Shown in pieces: positions 48,929-57,836 of a stretch of DNA of 64,000 bases (its first letter is position 1; the number at the start of each line of letters is the position of its first letter). The stretch is from Pseudomonas fluorescens (lineage in GTDB: Bacteria; Pseudomonadota; Gammaproteobacteria; Pseudomonadales; Pseudomonadaceae), in NCBI RefSeq assembly GCF_902497775.2, contig NZ_OZ024668.1:2193826-2257825 (forward strand). Reading direction: 5' to 3'. The notes beneath the pieces are model-generated. The model did not search any database and was not told the DNA's origin. It worked only from the letters and a program-made list of their open reading frames with translations. Made by a program: the position numbers and the translations under genes.

Positions 48929-50625
48929 GAGCGTGGACTACCGCCTGCCCAGACTGGGAAGAAAGGATCGTTCGTGGCCAGGCACTTGTGCCGCTGGAGC
49001 CGATCTTCCCCGAACAGGCGGAAGACGCACTGGACGTGTTTGGGAACCTTCGAATGGTCGATGCCGACGGCAGTCCGTTAATGGGAGAGACCTGCCGTAA
49101 CTGGGTGCTTGATGTAGTGGCTGCACTCTTCGGCGCATACGACGCGGAAGCCGGACGCAGGCTGATCACCAACTATTTCCTGATGGTCAGCAAGAAGAAC
49201 GGCAAGAGCACGATCGCCGCAGGCATCATGCTGACTGCACTGATCCTGAACACGCGGCCCTCGGGCGAGTTCTTGATCCTCGCGCCAACAAAGGAAGCGG
49301 CAGACAACGCATTCAAGCCGATCAGGGACATGATCGACGCCGACGAGGATCTGCAGGCCAGGTTCCACGTGCAGGAATACAGCCGAATCGTCACCGACAA
49401 CCTGAACAAGGCGAACCTGAAGGTCGTCGCAGCTGACTCGGCCACCGTCACCGGCAAGAAAGCCACTGGTGTGTTTATTGACGAACTATGGGAATTCGGT
49501 AAGCAGGCCAAGTCGGCGAAGATGCTGGTTGAGGCCACTGGCGGTCTGGCGTCGCGCCCTGAGGGCTTTGTTTTCTACTGTACAACGCAGTCTGATGAGC
49601 CGCCGGCGGGCGTGTTCAAAGCCAAGCTGGATTACGCGCGCAAAGTTCGAAACGGCGAAATCGAAGATCGACGCTTCCTGCCGGTGATCTACGAGTTCCC
49701 GAAAGAGATGATCGAGCGGAACGAGCATCGCGACCTCGCCAACGCGCATGTGACTAATCCCAACTGGGGGCTTTCAGTCGACCAGCAGGTGATCGAGCAG
49801 AAGTACCAGGAAGCCGAGGCGGAAGGTGAGAGTGCTGTACGGGGTTTCCTAGCAAAACACCTTAACGTCGAGATTGGCCTGGATCTCCGCTCAGACCGTT
49901 GGGCGGGCTCCGATCACTGGGAGGCCGCCGCCGAGAAGGGCATGACGCTTGAGTCCTTACTTGAGCGTTCCGAAGTGGCCACTGTTGGAATCGATGGCGG
50001 GGGGCTTGATGACTTGTTGGGCCTCACGGTGATTGGACGTGAGGCCCTCACGCGTAGATGGCTCCACTGGTCGCATGCCTGGGCACACAAGATTGTGTTC
50101 GAGCGTCGCAAAGACATTGCCAGCGTGCTGGTGGACTTTGAACGAGCCGGGGATCTGACGGTAGTGGATCGACCAGGTGACGATGTTCAACAGGTTGCCG
50201 ACATCATCTGTGACATCCGCGATCGCGGCCTACTGCCCCAGAAGTTGGCCATTGGCGTGGACGCTGCGGGGATCGGTGACATCGTTGGCGAACTGACTAC
50301 GGAGGACCGTGGTATCGTCATGGAACAGATTGTCGCCATCGCTCAGGGCTGGAAGCTCAACGGTGCCATCAAGACGACAGAGCGCAAGGTGGCCGGCGGC
50401 GAGCTGGTTCACTGCGGCTCCGCCTTGATGAACTGGTGTGTTGGTAACGCCCGAGTAGTACCTCAAGGCAACGCAATCACCATCACCAAACAGGCCAGCG
50501 GCTCAGCGAAAATCGATCCGCTTATGTCGACGTTTGACGCCGTGTCGCTGATGGCCCTCAACCCTGAGGGCTGTGGTGGGATGGATAACTTTATGGCCGG
50601 TATTCGGGACCCTTTGATCGCATGA
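48925..50625 (+). CDS. terL: Terminase large subunit
   Basis: A 566-residue HK97-type packaging motor: ATPase with Walker A-like SKKNGKSTIAAG about residues 90-101, Walker B-type VFIDELWEF, and a C-terminal RNase-H-like nuclease whose acidic residues include GIDGGGLDDLLG and GVDAAGIGD. It cuts and translocates phage DNA into the prohead. Overlaps terS and the small membrane gene by four bases. Confidence 0.95.
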   Translation: MRAWTTACPDWEERIVRGQALVPLEPIFPEQAEDALDVFGNLRMVDADGSPLMGETCRNWVLDVVAALFGAYDAEAGRRLITNYFLMVSKKNGKSTIAAGIMLTALILNTRPSGEFLILAPTKEAADNAFKPIRDMIDADEDLQARFHVQEYSRIVTDNLNKANLKVVAADSATVTGKKATGVFIDELWEFGKQAKSAKMLVEATGGLASRPEGFVFYCTTQSDEPPAGVFKAKLDYARKVRNGEIEDRRFLPVIYEFPKEMIERNEHRDLANAHVTNPNWGLSVDQQVIEQKYQEAEAEGESAVRGFLAKHLNVEIGLDLRSDRWAGSDHWEAAAEKGMTLESLLERSEVATVGIDGGGLDDLLGLTVIGREALTRRWLHWSHAWAHKIVFERRKDIASVLVDFERAGDLTVVDRPGDDVQQVADIICDIRDRGLLPQKLAIGVDAAGIGDIVGELTTEDRGIVMEQIVAIAQGWKLNGAIKTTERKVAGGELVHCGSALMNWCVGNARVVPQGNAITITKQASGSAKIDPLMSTFDAVSLMALNPEGCGGMDNFMAGIRDPLIA

Positions 50626-50783
50626 GCGCACTCCATTTTTTCATCATCGCTGCACTGGCAGGTTTCTGCATGGCGTGTGCCGGCGTCTGGATGCTGGCGG
50701 GTCCTGGATGGGCTTTGTTGACCGGAGCGCTGAGCATGTTTTGTATTGCGGCGTTCATTCGTAGAGGGTTGCGCAGTGAGTAG
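50622..50783 (+). CDS. Small membrane protein between terL and portal (53 aa)
   Basis: MSALHFFIIAALAGFCMACAG, then a second hydrophobic stretch WALLTGALSMFCIAAF and the basic end IRRGLRSE: two membrane helices. ATG 50622 overlaps the terL stop (ATGA), and its stop overlaps the GTG start of the portal gene by eight bases, so it is translated in the packaging operon. Function unknown. Confidence 0.65.
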   Translation: MSALHFFIIAALAGFCMACAGVWMLAGPGWALLTGALSMFCIAAFIRRGLRSE

Positions 50784-52086
50784 AACGTTATCTCAAGCGC
50801 TCGGCCAGGCGGCATCGCGGCCATCTGCAAATCTAGGGGGCTGGTTCGGGAAGTCCATTCGTCTTTCCGATGGTGGCTTCTGGAGCAGCTTCCTCGGCGC
50901 CCAATCGAGCAGCGGAAAATCTGTGACGGTCGACAATGCCATGCGTCTGTCCACGGTTTGGGCGTGCGTTCGCATCATTTCGACCTCGGTTGCTGGATTG
51001 CCGCTCAGCATCTATCGGCGCAAGCCAGATGGTAGTCGCGAAGGAGCTCGGGACTTCCCGCTGTATGACGTGGTGCACTCCAGTCCTAACGAGGACATGA
51101 CGGCCTTTCATTTCTGGCAGTCGGTGGTGGCGTCGATGTTGCTGTGGGGGAACGCTTACTGCGAGATCCATCGCTCCGCCGGGCGGGTTATTGCAATCGA
51201 CTTCCTGATGCCCTCCCGCGTCGATCTGGATGTCGATAATGACGGGCGAATCGAATACTACTTCAGGCCCCGCAAAGGCCCTCGTCGGCAGATCCTGCGC
51301 GAGGACATGCTGCACATCCCGGCGTTCACGCTCGATGGCAGAGTCGGCCTGTCCGCCATACGGTACGGCGCGGATGTGTTTGGTGCCGCGATGTCCGCTG
51401 ACGATGCTGCGAACAGCACTTTCAAGAACGGGATGATGCCCACGGTGGCATTCTCGGTAGACAAGACATTACGTCCGGAGCAGCGCACTGAGTTCCGTGA
51501 GTATGTGAAAACTATCTCGGGAGCGCTCAATGCTGGCCGCAGCCCCGTGCTCGAGGCCGGGGTCAAACCGGAAATGATCGGCATCAATCCGATCGATGCC
51601 CAGCTGTTGGAATCGCGGGGGCATAGCATCGAGGAAATCTGCCGGTGGTTTGGGGTGCCGCCCTGGATGGTGATGAAGACCGATAAAGGCAGCAACTGGG
51701 GGACTGGGCTGGAGCAACAGCAGATCGCTTTCCTGACCTACTGCATCATGTCCTACACGGCCCCGATCGAGCAGTGCGTCAACAAGCGCTGCATGACTGC
51801 GGTGGACCGGATCACCTACTACGCGGAATTCTCCCTCGAAGCTTTCCTGCGTGCGGACAGCACTGGTCGTGCCGCTTACCTCAGCACCATGGGGCAAAAC
51901 GGCTTCATGACGCGCAACGAAGGGCGGCGCAAAGAGAACCTACCGAGCATGCCCGGCGGTGATGTGCTTACCGTGCAATCCAACTTGGTTCCGCTGGATC
52001 AGTTGGGCAAACAAGATGATGGGCAAGCCGCTCGGACTGCCCTGAAAAACTGGCTGAACGTGTCAGGCAGCACCGCCCAGGAGTAA
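50776..52086 (+). CDS. Portal protein (HK97 family)
   Basis: A 436-residue portal: TVDNAMRLSTVWACVRIISTSVAGLPLSIYRR near residues 50-85, then WQSVVASMLLWGNAYCEIHR and GVPPWMV, the classic HK97-portal pattern. It forms the dodecameric DNA entry ring. GTG 50776 is chosen from its position at the end of the small membrane gene; no good ATG exists nearby in frame other than 50746, which lies inside that gene. Confidence 0.93.
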   Translation: MSRTLSQALGQAASRPSANLGGWFGKSIRLSDGGFWSSFLGAQSSSGKSVTVDNAMRLSTVWACVRIISTSVAGLPLSIYRRKPDGSREGARDFPLYDVVHSSPNEDMTAFHFWQSVVASMLLWGNAYCEIHRSAGRVIAIDFLMPSRVDLDVDNDGRIEYYFRPRKGPRRQILREDMLHIPAFTLDGRVGLSAIRYGADVFGAAMSADDAANSTFKNGMMPTVAFSVDKTLRPEQRTEFREYVKTISGALNAGRSPVLEAGVKPEMIGINPIDAQLLESRGHSIEEICRWFGVPPWMVMKTDKGSNWGTGLEQQQIAFLTYCIMSYTAPIEQCVNKRCMTAVDRITYYAEFSLEAFLRADSTGRAAYLSTMGQNGFMTRNEGRRKENLPSMPGGDVLTVQSNLVPLDQLGKQDDGQAARTALKNWLNVSGSTAQE

Positions 52087-52089
52087 CCC

Positions 52090-52959
52090 ATGAAATTGAA
52101 AATCCAGTCTCGCGGCCTTCGCAGCGAGATGAGCCCGCGCGCGCTCGATAAATGGAATCCCGCAATTCAGGCGGCTGTCGAGAACACCGCTGAGACCATA
52201 ACCGTGTACGGCGTGATCGGTGAAGACTGGTATGGCGAGGGCGTGACGCTTAAGCGTATCGACGCGGCGCTGCGCGCTATTGGTGAGCGCGACGTTACCG
52301 TCTATATCAACTCACCCGGCGGCGACATGTTTGAAGGCATCGCCATCTACAACCGCCTCAAGCAACACAGCCAGAAGGTCACGACCAAAGTGCTGGGCAT
52401 GGCAGCCAGCGCTGCCTCAGTTATCTACCTGGCAGGCAGCGATCGACAGGTAGCCAGCAGCGCGTTCCTCATGATCCACAACTGCTGGACGTTCCTCGCG
52501 GGTAATCGCCACTACCTGCGCGATGTAGCCGACGACATGCAAGAGTTCGATGCCGCGATGGCCGATCTCTATGCCGAAACCAGTGGGCAGGCCACCGAGG
52601 ACATGGCTGAGCTGATGGACGATGAAACCTACATCCGCGGCAAGCGAGCAGTGGAGCTGGGCTTAGCCACCAGCGTGCTGTCGTCAGCCGAGATCACCGA
52701 GCGCGAAACCGAAGAATCGACCCAATCCAGTGCGCTCAAGGCCATGGATGTGGCGCTGGCCAAAGCTGGCATGCCTCGCTCCGAACGTCGCGAGTTGTTC
52801 GCCAGTTTCAAGTCCGGCATGCCTCGCGCTGCCGGCGGGGATACGTCAAGCGCTATCCCGCCCGATAAGCCGCGCGCTGTCGCTCCAGACCTCACCGCCT
52901 CTCTGAGCGCGGCAACCAACCTCCTCAACGCTTTGAAAGGAACCGACCATGGACTTTGA
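52090..52959 (+). CDS. ClpP-like prohead maturation protease
   Basis: A 289-residue protein with a ClpP fold: YINSPGGDMFEGIAIYNRLK, catalytic Ser in GMAASAAS (about residue 103), and His in MIHNCW. It cleaves the delta/scaffold domain of the capsid protein. The C-terminal 80 residues are a linker/scaffold-like tail. The start is ATG 52090, three bases after the portal stop. Confidence 0.93.
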   Translation: MKLKIQSRGLRSEMSPRALDKWNPAIQAAVENTAETITVYGVIGEDWYGEGVTLKRIDAALRAIGERDVTVYINSPGGDMFEGIAIYNRLKQHSQKVTTKVLGMAASAASVIYLAGSDRQVASSAFLMIHNCWTFLAGNRHYLRDVADDMQEFDAAMADLYAETSGQATEDMAELMDDETYIRGKRAVELGLATSVLSSAEITERETEESTQSSALKAMDVALAKAGMPRSERRELFASFKSGMPRAAGGDTSSAIPPDKPRAVAPDLTASLSAATNLLNALKGTDHGL

Positions 52960-54136
52960 ATCCCAAGTCAAGGAACTCAACGCCAGCCTCAAGGGCATTG
53001 GTGACCAGATTAAAACCCAGGCCGAGGCGGTCGAGAAGCAGATCAAGGCCTCGGGTGAGATGAACACCGAAACCCGCGCCAAGGTGGATGAACTGCTGAC
53101 CAAGCAGGGCGAAATCAGCGCACGCCTGGGCGAGGCGGAGCAGAAGCTCGTCAATGCAAGCCGGGATCGCAACCATCAAGAAGAGCCGCAGAAGTCAGTT
53201 GGCGCTCTTGTGATCGAAAGCGAAGAAATGCAGGCAATGAACTCGTCCTTCCGTGGCTCGCGCCGTGTCTCGGTGCCTCGTGCTGCGATCACCACCGCCA
53301 CTGGCGGTGATCTGGTGGCTCCGCAGCGTTTGCCAGGCGTCCTTGCGCCGCCTCAGCGTCGACTCACGATCCGCGACCTGGTGGCGCCGGGTACCACCGA
53401 ATCGAACTCCATTGAGTACGTTCGCGAAACCGGCTTCACCAACAACGCCAAGCCTGTAGCGGAGAACACCGCCAAGCCGTACTCCGACCTCACGTTCGCT
53501 CTGGCTACCGCGAACGTGCGCACCATCGCTCACCTGTTCAAGGCGAGCCGCCAGATGCTCGATGACGCGAAGGCGTTGCAAAGCTACATCGATGGTCGCG
53601 CGCGTTACGGCCTGACCATGGCGGAAGAAGCCCAGCTGCTCTACGGCAACGGCACAGGGGCCAACCTGCAAGGCTTGATGACCGTTGCCCAGCTGTACGC
53701 TGCTCCATCCGGGGTAGCGGTGGTGGGTGAACAGCGAATCGACAGGTTGCGGTTGGCGCTGCTGCAAGCCGAACTGGCCGAGTTCCCTTCGGACGGCATC
53801 GTGCTGAACCCCATCGACTGGGCAGCGATTGAGCTGACCAAGGATGGCGAGGGGCGCTACATCATCGGTCAGCCGCAGGACGGCACCAACGCACGCCTGT
53901 GGAACCGTCCGGTGGTGTCCACCCAGGCCATGACGCAAAACGACTTCCTCGTTGGCGCGTTCAAGCTCGGCGCGCAGATCTTCGATCGCATGGAGATCGA
54001 AGTGCTGATCTCGACTGAGAACGACAAGGACTTCGAGAACAACATGGCGACGATCCGTGCCGAGGAGCGTTTGGCTTTCGCCATCTACCGTGACGAAGCA
54101 TTCGTCACCGGTCCTCTGGCCACCGTCACGCCCTAA
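52949..54136 (+). CDS. Major capsid protein (HK97 fold)
   Basis: A 395-residue protein: residues 1-75 are a coiled-coil delta domain (ESQVKELNASLKGIGDQIK), and the mature region begins near residue 105. Capsid signatures are LTIRDLVAPGTTESNSIEYVRE and a C-terminal RAEERLAFAIYRDEAFV. AAGGA precedes ATG 52949, and the gene overlaps the protease end by 11 bases. Cleavage by the protease should remove the delta domain. Confidence 0.95.
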   Translation: MDFESQVKELNASLKGIGDQIKTQAEAVEKQIKASGEMNTETRAKVDELLTKQGEISARLGEAEQKLVNASRDRNHQEEPQKSVGALVIESEEMQAMNSSFRGSRRVSVPRAAITTATGGDLVAPQRLPGVLAPPQRRLTIRDLVAPGTTESNSIEYVRETGFTNNAKPVAENTAKPYSDLTFALATANVRTIAHLFKASRQMLDDAKALQSYIDGRARYGLTMAEEAQLLYGNGTGANLQGLMTVAQLYAAPSGVAVVGEQRIDRLRLALLQAELAEFPSDGIVLNPIDWAAIELTKDGEGRYIIGQPQDGTNARLWNRPVVSTQAMTQNDFLVGAFKLGAQIFDRMEIEVLISTENDKDFENNMATIRAEERLAFAIYRDEAFVTGPLATVTP

Positions 54137-54184
54137 TCCTTCCGCTATGCGGCGCCAGTAATGGCGCCCGACTGGAGTACAGCT

Positions 54185-54670
54185 ATGGCACGTACCAAGA
54201 CCACGCCATCTTCCACCGAGTCTGTGAATGAATCAGAGGTAGCCCAAGAGCCAGTGCCGGAACAGTCGCAAGCGGTCATCAATGCCGCCGAAGCAGGCTC
54301 GCCTGCCGGCACGGGAGAGGGAGGGCCGCCGGAAGCCCCTGACGTTGACAATACGTCCAACCTTGTCGACGCAGCCATTGATGCTGAGCCAGGCGCAGGT
54401 AACTCCACCGATGAGACTGCGCTGGCCCAAGCTACCGATGCACGCAGTGCTGATCTACAAGATGCCCAGCCTGGGCCCGATGTTGCCATTGGCGATGCGC
54501 AGCTTTCGGGAAGCCCTAACCCATCGGTCGTTCAAATTTACCCGCTGCGGTCCTACATGGATGAGGGCGAGCTGCGACGCCGCGGTGGCCCGGCTTACAC
54601 AGTTCCGCGCCGGCACGCCGAGGACCTTGTGCAAAGTAAGTTGGCATCATTTGAGCCGCTGGAGGAATAG
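54185..54670 (+). CDS. Phage hypothetical protein (161 aa), acidic
   Basis: Residues 1-110 are low-complexity Ala/Glu/Ser/Pro, probably disordered; the last 50 (PLRSYMDEGELRRRGGPAYTVPRRHAEDLV) look folded, similar to the C-terminal piece of small capsid-adjacent proteins in other phages. It lies between capsid and connector genes. Role unknown, possibly decoration or scaffolding. Confidence 0.62.
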   Translation: MARTKTTPSSTESVNESEVAQEPVPEQSQAVINAAEAGSPAGTGEGGPPEAPDVDNTSNLVDAAIDAEPGAGNSTDETALAQATDARSADLQDAQPGPDVAIGDAQLSGSPNPSVVQIYPLRSYMDEGELRRRGGPAYTVPRRHAEDLVQSKLASFEPLEE

Positions 54671-54673
54671 GTG

Positions 54674-55015
54674 ATGTCGGTTATCAGCATACCAATCGCC
54701 CGTCAGCACCTGCGCGATCCGGATGACGATGACCAGTACCTGGAGCTGCTGCTTGATGCCGCTGAAGATCAGGCGATGCGTTATCTGAATCGTCGCTTCT
54801 ATGCTGATACGGACGCGCTGAATGCGGCAGTGCGCGCGGGCGAGGCTGGTGAATCGCCGATCGTCATCAACGCTTCGGTTATTGCCGCGTGTCTTCTGAT
54901 TCTCGGGCATCTCTACGCGAATCGTGAGGACGAGATTGTCGGCACGGCTACCTCGGTACTTTCGAACGGCTCACGAGCGTTATTGACACCGTATCGCGTG
55001 GGGTGGGGGGTATGA
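54674..55015 (+). CDS. Head-tail connector protein (gp6-like)
   Basis: A 113-residue helical protein: RQHLRDPDDDDQYLELLLDAAEDQAMRYLNR is the classic HK97 gp6/adaptor signature, and the C-terminus ends with LTPYRVGWGV. It sits in the DNA packaging/connector cluster after the capsid gene, coupled to the next gene by a four-base overlap (55012-55015). Confidence 0.88.
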   Translation: MSVISIPIARQHLRDPDDDDQYLELLLDAAEDQAMRYLNRRFYADTDALNAAVRAGEAGESPIVINASVIAACLLILGHLYANREDEIVGTATSVLSNGSRALLTPYRVGWGV

Positions 55016-55350
55016 GGGCAGGACCTTTGCGGCATCGTGTGGAAATCCAACAGAAGGTGTCTGTTCGCGATACTGCCACGGGCGAGTATGGCGAGCCCAC
55101 TTGGCAGACCTTCGCGACAGTGTGGGCAAGCAAAACCGACCTCTCTACTCGCGATGTGCTTGCAGCGAAGGCAGGCCAGTCAGAAGTGACATCACGGTTT
55201 GTCATCCGTTATCGCGCTGGCGTCTTGCCGACGATGCGTATTGTTCATCGCGGCGAGGTTTACAGCATTGAAGGTCCACCGATGGAGGACCCCAAGTCAG
55301 GGCGTGAGTATCTGACCATTCTCGTTTCAAAGGGGGTGAAGGATGGCTGA
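55012..55350 (+). CDS. Head closure protein
   Basis: A 112-residue beta-rich protein of the phage head-tail joining/SPP1 gp16 type: RAGPLRHRVEIQQKV, ETATG-like turn DTATGEYGEPTWQTFATVWA and VIRYRAGV...MRIVHRGEVYSIEG. ATG 55012 overlaps the previous stop. It should close the neck after packaging. Confidence 0.87.
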   Translation: MRAGPLRHRVEIQQKVSVRDTATGEYGEPTWQTFATVWASKTDLSTRDVLAAKAGQSEVTSRFVIRYRAGVLPTMRIVHRGEVYSIEGPPMEDPKSGREYLTILVSKGVKDG

Positions 55351-55816
55351 CGAAATCAGTGCAAGCCTGCAGGGACTGGCCACGGTGACCCAGAAAATGC
55401 TTGGCCTCGCGCCGAAACTGCGCCGCAAGGGGTTACGCAAGGCTGCCCGCCAGGCGATGAACATCGTCCGCGATGATGCGAAGTCCAGGGCCAAGGCCAT
55501 CGACGACCCCGAAACCGCTGAAAAGATCTGGAAGAACATTGTCACCCAGGAATCGGGCAAGCAAAGCCGGCGCGAGGGCGGGGTGGTGATGAAGGTCGGT
55601 ATTCGCGGCGGGGCAGGGGCGAACCAGCACAGCAAGGATGCGAGCGGGAGCCCTGGCGGTGACACCCGCCACTGGCGGTACATCGAGTTCGGCACCCAGT
55701 ACACCCCGCCGGCGCCTTTTATGCGCCCATCCTTCTCGCAGAACCTGGGCGCCGTTACCGATCGATTCGTCAGTGTCTTCGCCCAGGAGATTGACGCTGC
55801 ATTGAGGGAGGCCTGA
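55343..55816 (+). CDS. HK97 gp10-family neck/tail protein
   Basis: A 157-residue protein of the HK97 gp10 type: N-terminal helix (LQGLATVTQKML), RRKGLRKAARQAMNIVRDDAKSR, then HWRYIEFGTQYTPPAPFMRPSF, the conserved C-terminal core. It is thought to form the tail completion/neck structure. Overlaps the previous gene by eight bases and touches the next start. Confidence 0.88.
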   Translation: MADEISASLQGLATVTQKMLGLAPKLRRKGLRKAARQAMNIVRDDAKSRAKAIDDPETAEKIWKNIVTQESGKQSRREGGVVMKVGIRGGAGANQHSKDASGSPGGDTRHWRYIEFGTQYTPPAPFMRPSFSQNLGAVTDRFVSVFAQEIDAALREA

Positions 55817-56184
55817 TGGAACCGCCAATTTTCGCCGTCTGCTCAGCAGATCCCGGTGTCACCGCGCTGTTGGGCGCCGGAGTCGACTGCCGGCTGTTCT
55901 CGTTCGGTGAAGCGGAGGAGGGCACGCTCAAGCCCTACGCGGTTTGGGGGCTGATTACCGGCAGTCCGGAGAACTACCTGGCCGGCCGCCCCGATGCCGA
56001 CGGCTTCACGCTGCAGGTGGACGTTTACGCGGCCACCGGTGGCGCAGTCGCTGCTGTCACCAAGGCCCTGTGCGCCGCCATTGAGCCGCACGCCTACGTT
56101 GTCCGCTGGGGCGCTACAGACCGCGACCCGAAAACGAAAGACCGACACCGAAGTTTCGATGTTGATTGGCATGTAGAGCGCTGA
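55816..56184 (+). CDS. DUF3168 tail completion protein
   Basis: A 122-residue protein: IFAVCSADPGVTALLGAGVDCRLF, then YAVWGLITGSPENYLAG and DGFTLQVDVYA, matching DUF3168/gpU-like tail terminators of siphophages. It overlaps the gp10 stop by one base. A terminator-like hairpin follows. Confidence 0.86.
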   Translation: MEPPIFAVCSADPGVTALLGAGVDCRLFSFGEAEEGTLKPYAVWGLITGSPENYLAGRPDADGFTLQVDVYAATGGAVAAVTKALCAAIEPHAYVVRWGATDRDPKTKDRHRSFDVDWHVER

Positions 56185-56200
56185 TCACCGTCTGCCCTGA

Positions 56201-56225
56201 AGCCCGCCTAGTGCGGGCTTTTCTA
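56201..56225 (+). terminator. Terminator-like hairpin before the tail tube gene
   Basis: AGCCCGC-ctagt-GCGGGCT (56201-56219) followed by TTCTATT. Inside the late operon, so it may tune the high expression of downstream genes or be overridden by antitermination. Confidence 0.7.
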
Positions 56226-56245
56226 TTGATATCTGGAGAAAAGCC

Positions 56246-56746
56246 ATGTCTATGTTCTCTCAAGGCTCGCAGCTCTACGCTCTGCTGCCGCCCGCTAACG
56301 GATCGGGTCCCAGGACCGTGATGGAGGTCGAATGCCTGACCAACTTCAACCCGGGCGGATCGCCCGCGGATCAGATCGACGACACCTGCCTGTCCGACAC
56401 CGACCGTAAATTCAAAAAAGGCCTTCGCTCGCCGGGCCAGGCCACTGCCACCATCCTCGCTGATCCTCGCAACGCCAGTCATGTGCGGATGTTCCAGCTC
56501 TCGCAGGACGACAGCGACGAGGACGTTCTTTGGGCGCTCGGCTGGTCCGATGGCAAGGACATTAAGCCGACCGTGAACACCGAGGGTGATGATTTCGAGC
56601 TGCCAAATACCCGCACTTGGTGCCTGTTCGCCGGTTATGTCGCGGACTTCCCGTTCGACTTCGCAAGCAACGCCTCCGTCAGCACCGCAGCGACCATTCA
56701 GCGCTCCGGCAAGCTCAACTGGATCGTCAAGGGAAGCACCCCATGA
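56246..56746 (+). CDS. Major tail tube protein
   Basis: A 166-residue protein of the siphophage tail-tube type: [38 protein letters not shown] (a conserved phage tail tube motif), [23 protein letters not shown] before ATG 56246 is weak but AGGAGA-like TGGAGAAAAGCC is present. Located before the G/GT genes, as expected. Confidence 0.87.
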   Translation: MSMFSQGSQLYALLPPANGSGPRTVMEVECLTNFNPGGSPADQIDDTCLSDTDRKFKKGLRSPGQATATILADPRNASHVRMFQLSQDDSDEDVLWALGWSDGKDIKPTVNTEGDDFELPNTRTWCLFAGYVADFPFDFASNASVSTAATIQRSGKLNWIVKGSTP

Positions 56747-57126
56747 ACCTGGAACAACTGAAGAAGAAAGGCGGCGTCGTTGCTGATGCCCTGGTCGCGA
56801 AAAAGGTCGAGTGGAAGCATGTCGACGAGACCGGCAAGGAAGTCACCGACAAGTTCACCGTGCATGTTCGCCGCCATGCTTTCGGCGCTATGGAGCTCAT
56901 GCACGCCGGTGGCGAGGCAGAGCGCTTCAAGAACGCCCGCTACCTGTCGGCCAGCATCATGCTTGGTACGGATGGTGGTGAAGAGCTGCCCTTCGAGGAC
57001 GCGGTGAACCTCGACCCAGACCTGGGCATCCTGTTGCTCAAAGCCGTCAACGAAGTGAACAACCCCCCAGCAAAGAAATCACCCCGGCCGAAGAGATCTG
57101 GCACGAGCTCGTCCTTAACGGCATAG
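56743..57126 (+). CDS. Tail assembly chaperone G
   Basis: A 127-residue protein starting [21 protein letters not shown], with [16 protein letters not shown] and an acidic helical C-terminus. In lambda-type phages, gpG is made from this gene and a longer gpGT by a -1 frameshift near its end; here the run CCCCCCA (57063-57069) fits. The products chaperone the tape measure during tail assembly. ATG 56743 overlaps the tail tube stop by four bases. Confidence 0.86.
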   Translation: MNLEQLKKKGGVVADALVAKKVEWKHVDETGKEVTDKFTVHVRRHAFGAMELMHAGGEAERFKNARYLSASIMLGTDGGEELPFEDAVNLDPDLGILLLKAVNEVNNPPAKKSPRPKRSGTSSSLTA

Positions 57127-57365
57127 GCGGCACTTCGATCGCAGAGGCCAAGGCCACACTTTCCTATGCGGAAGTTTTGGCCTGGGTCGCGTATCGGGAC
57201 AAGCATGGATCGCTGAACCCGATGCGCCGGCAAGAACTGGCGGCGGCCATCATCGCGCAGCAGATTAACCGTGGCGCGGGTGGCAAGGCTGAGCTGATCG
57301 ATTTCATGCCGCATGCGGAGCGGCCGGGGGTATCCCTGGAACAAGCGATGAGCGAGTGGTCGTGA
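57063..57365 (+). CDS. Frameshift extension T (gpGT) of the tail chaperone
   Basis: After a -1 slip at C CCC CCA (57063-57069), the frame reads [20 protein letters not shown] and continues through LSYAEVLAWVAYRDKHGSLNPMRRQ to TGA 57365. The fused GT is about 207 residues. The slip codons change from CCC CCA to CCC CCC, both Pro-decoded. No separate start with a ribosome binding site supports this stretch, so the frameshift is the best explanation. Confidence 0.78.
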   Translation, partial: PPSKEITPAEEIWHELVLNGIGGTSIAEAKATLSYAEVLAWVAYRDKHGSLNPMRRQELAAAIIAQQINRGAGGKAELIDFMPHAERPGVSLEQAMSEWS

Positions 57366-57415
57366 AAGCCCTTCCCTCAGATGGTAGATTGCTACAAATC
57401 TATATGGAGGGTTTT

Positions 57416-57778
57416 ATGGGTAATCGTGCATTGAAATTGTCACTCGGCGCGTTAGTGCTATCTGGATTCCACTTAAGCTGTAATGCCGACGAACTTGATA
57501 AAGATGGCTTGATGCAAGTTGTTGAGGCTACCTTCTCTGCTGCAGGGTCTTGTCATAATAGAAGTAGGCTTTTTGGGAAGGTTTTACAGGCAAAAAGTGA
57601 CGGGGCAAGTCTTGCTCAAATAAATACGGCGATTGATGCGGCGCTGCTAGAAGCAAATAAGGACGTTATTGATGCAGCGTATTCCTATGGCGGGCCGCTA
57701 GATGAAGGTGCGGAAAAGTATTTTGATAAGTGCATTTCCGATAGACGATCCGATATGAAAAGAATGATTTTTCGGTGA
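57416..57778 (+). CDS. AT-richer exported protein in the tail operon (moron)
   Basis: A 120-residue protein with a signal peptide (KLSLGALVLSGFHLSCNA/D) and three mature Cys (AAGSCHN and FDKCISD among them). GGAGG five bases before ATG 57416 gives a very strong start. Codon use is AT-richer than the flanking tail genes. It is followed by its own terminator, and an A/T-rich region upstream (57385-57405) could carry a promoter. Between the G/T and tape measure genes such an insertion is typical of a moron. Function unknown. Confidence 0.72.
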   Translation: MGNRALKLSLGALVLSGFHLSCNADELDKDGLMQVVEATFSAAGSCHNRSRLFGKVLQAKSDGASLAQINTAIDAALLEANKDVIDAAYSYGGPLDEGAEKYFDKCISDRRSDMKRMIFR

Positions 57779-57794
57779 TTAGTTAGCTAGTGAG

Positions 57795-57818
57795 AGCCCG
57801 CTGTAGCGGGCTTTTTTT
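57795..57818 (+). terminator. Terminator after the moron
   Basis: AGCCCGC-tgta-GCGGGCT (57795-57812) followed by seven T's, between the moron and the tape measure gene. Confidence 0.88.
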
Positions 57819-57836
57819 ATGCCAGGAGGAAAGTAA

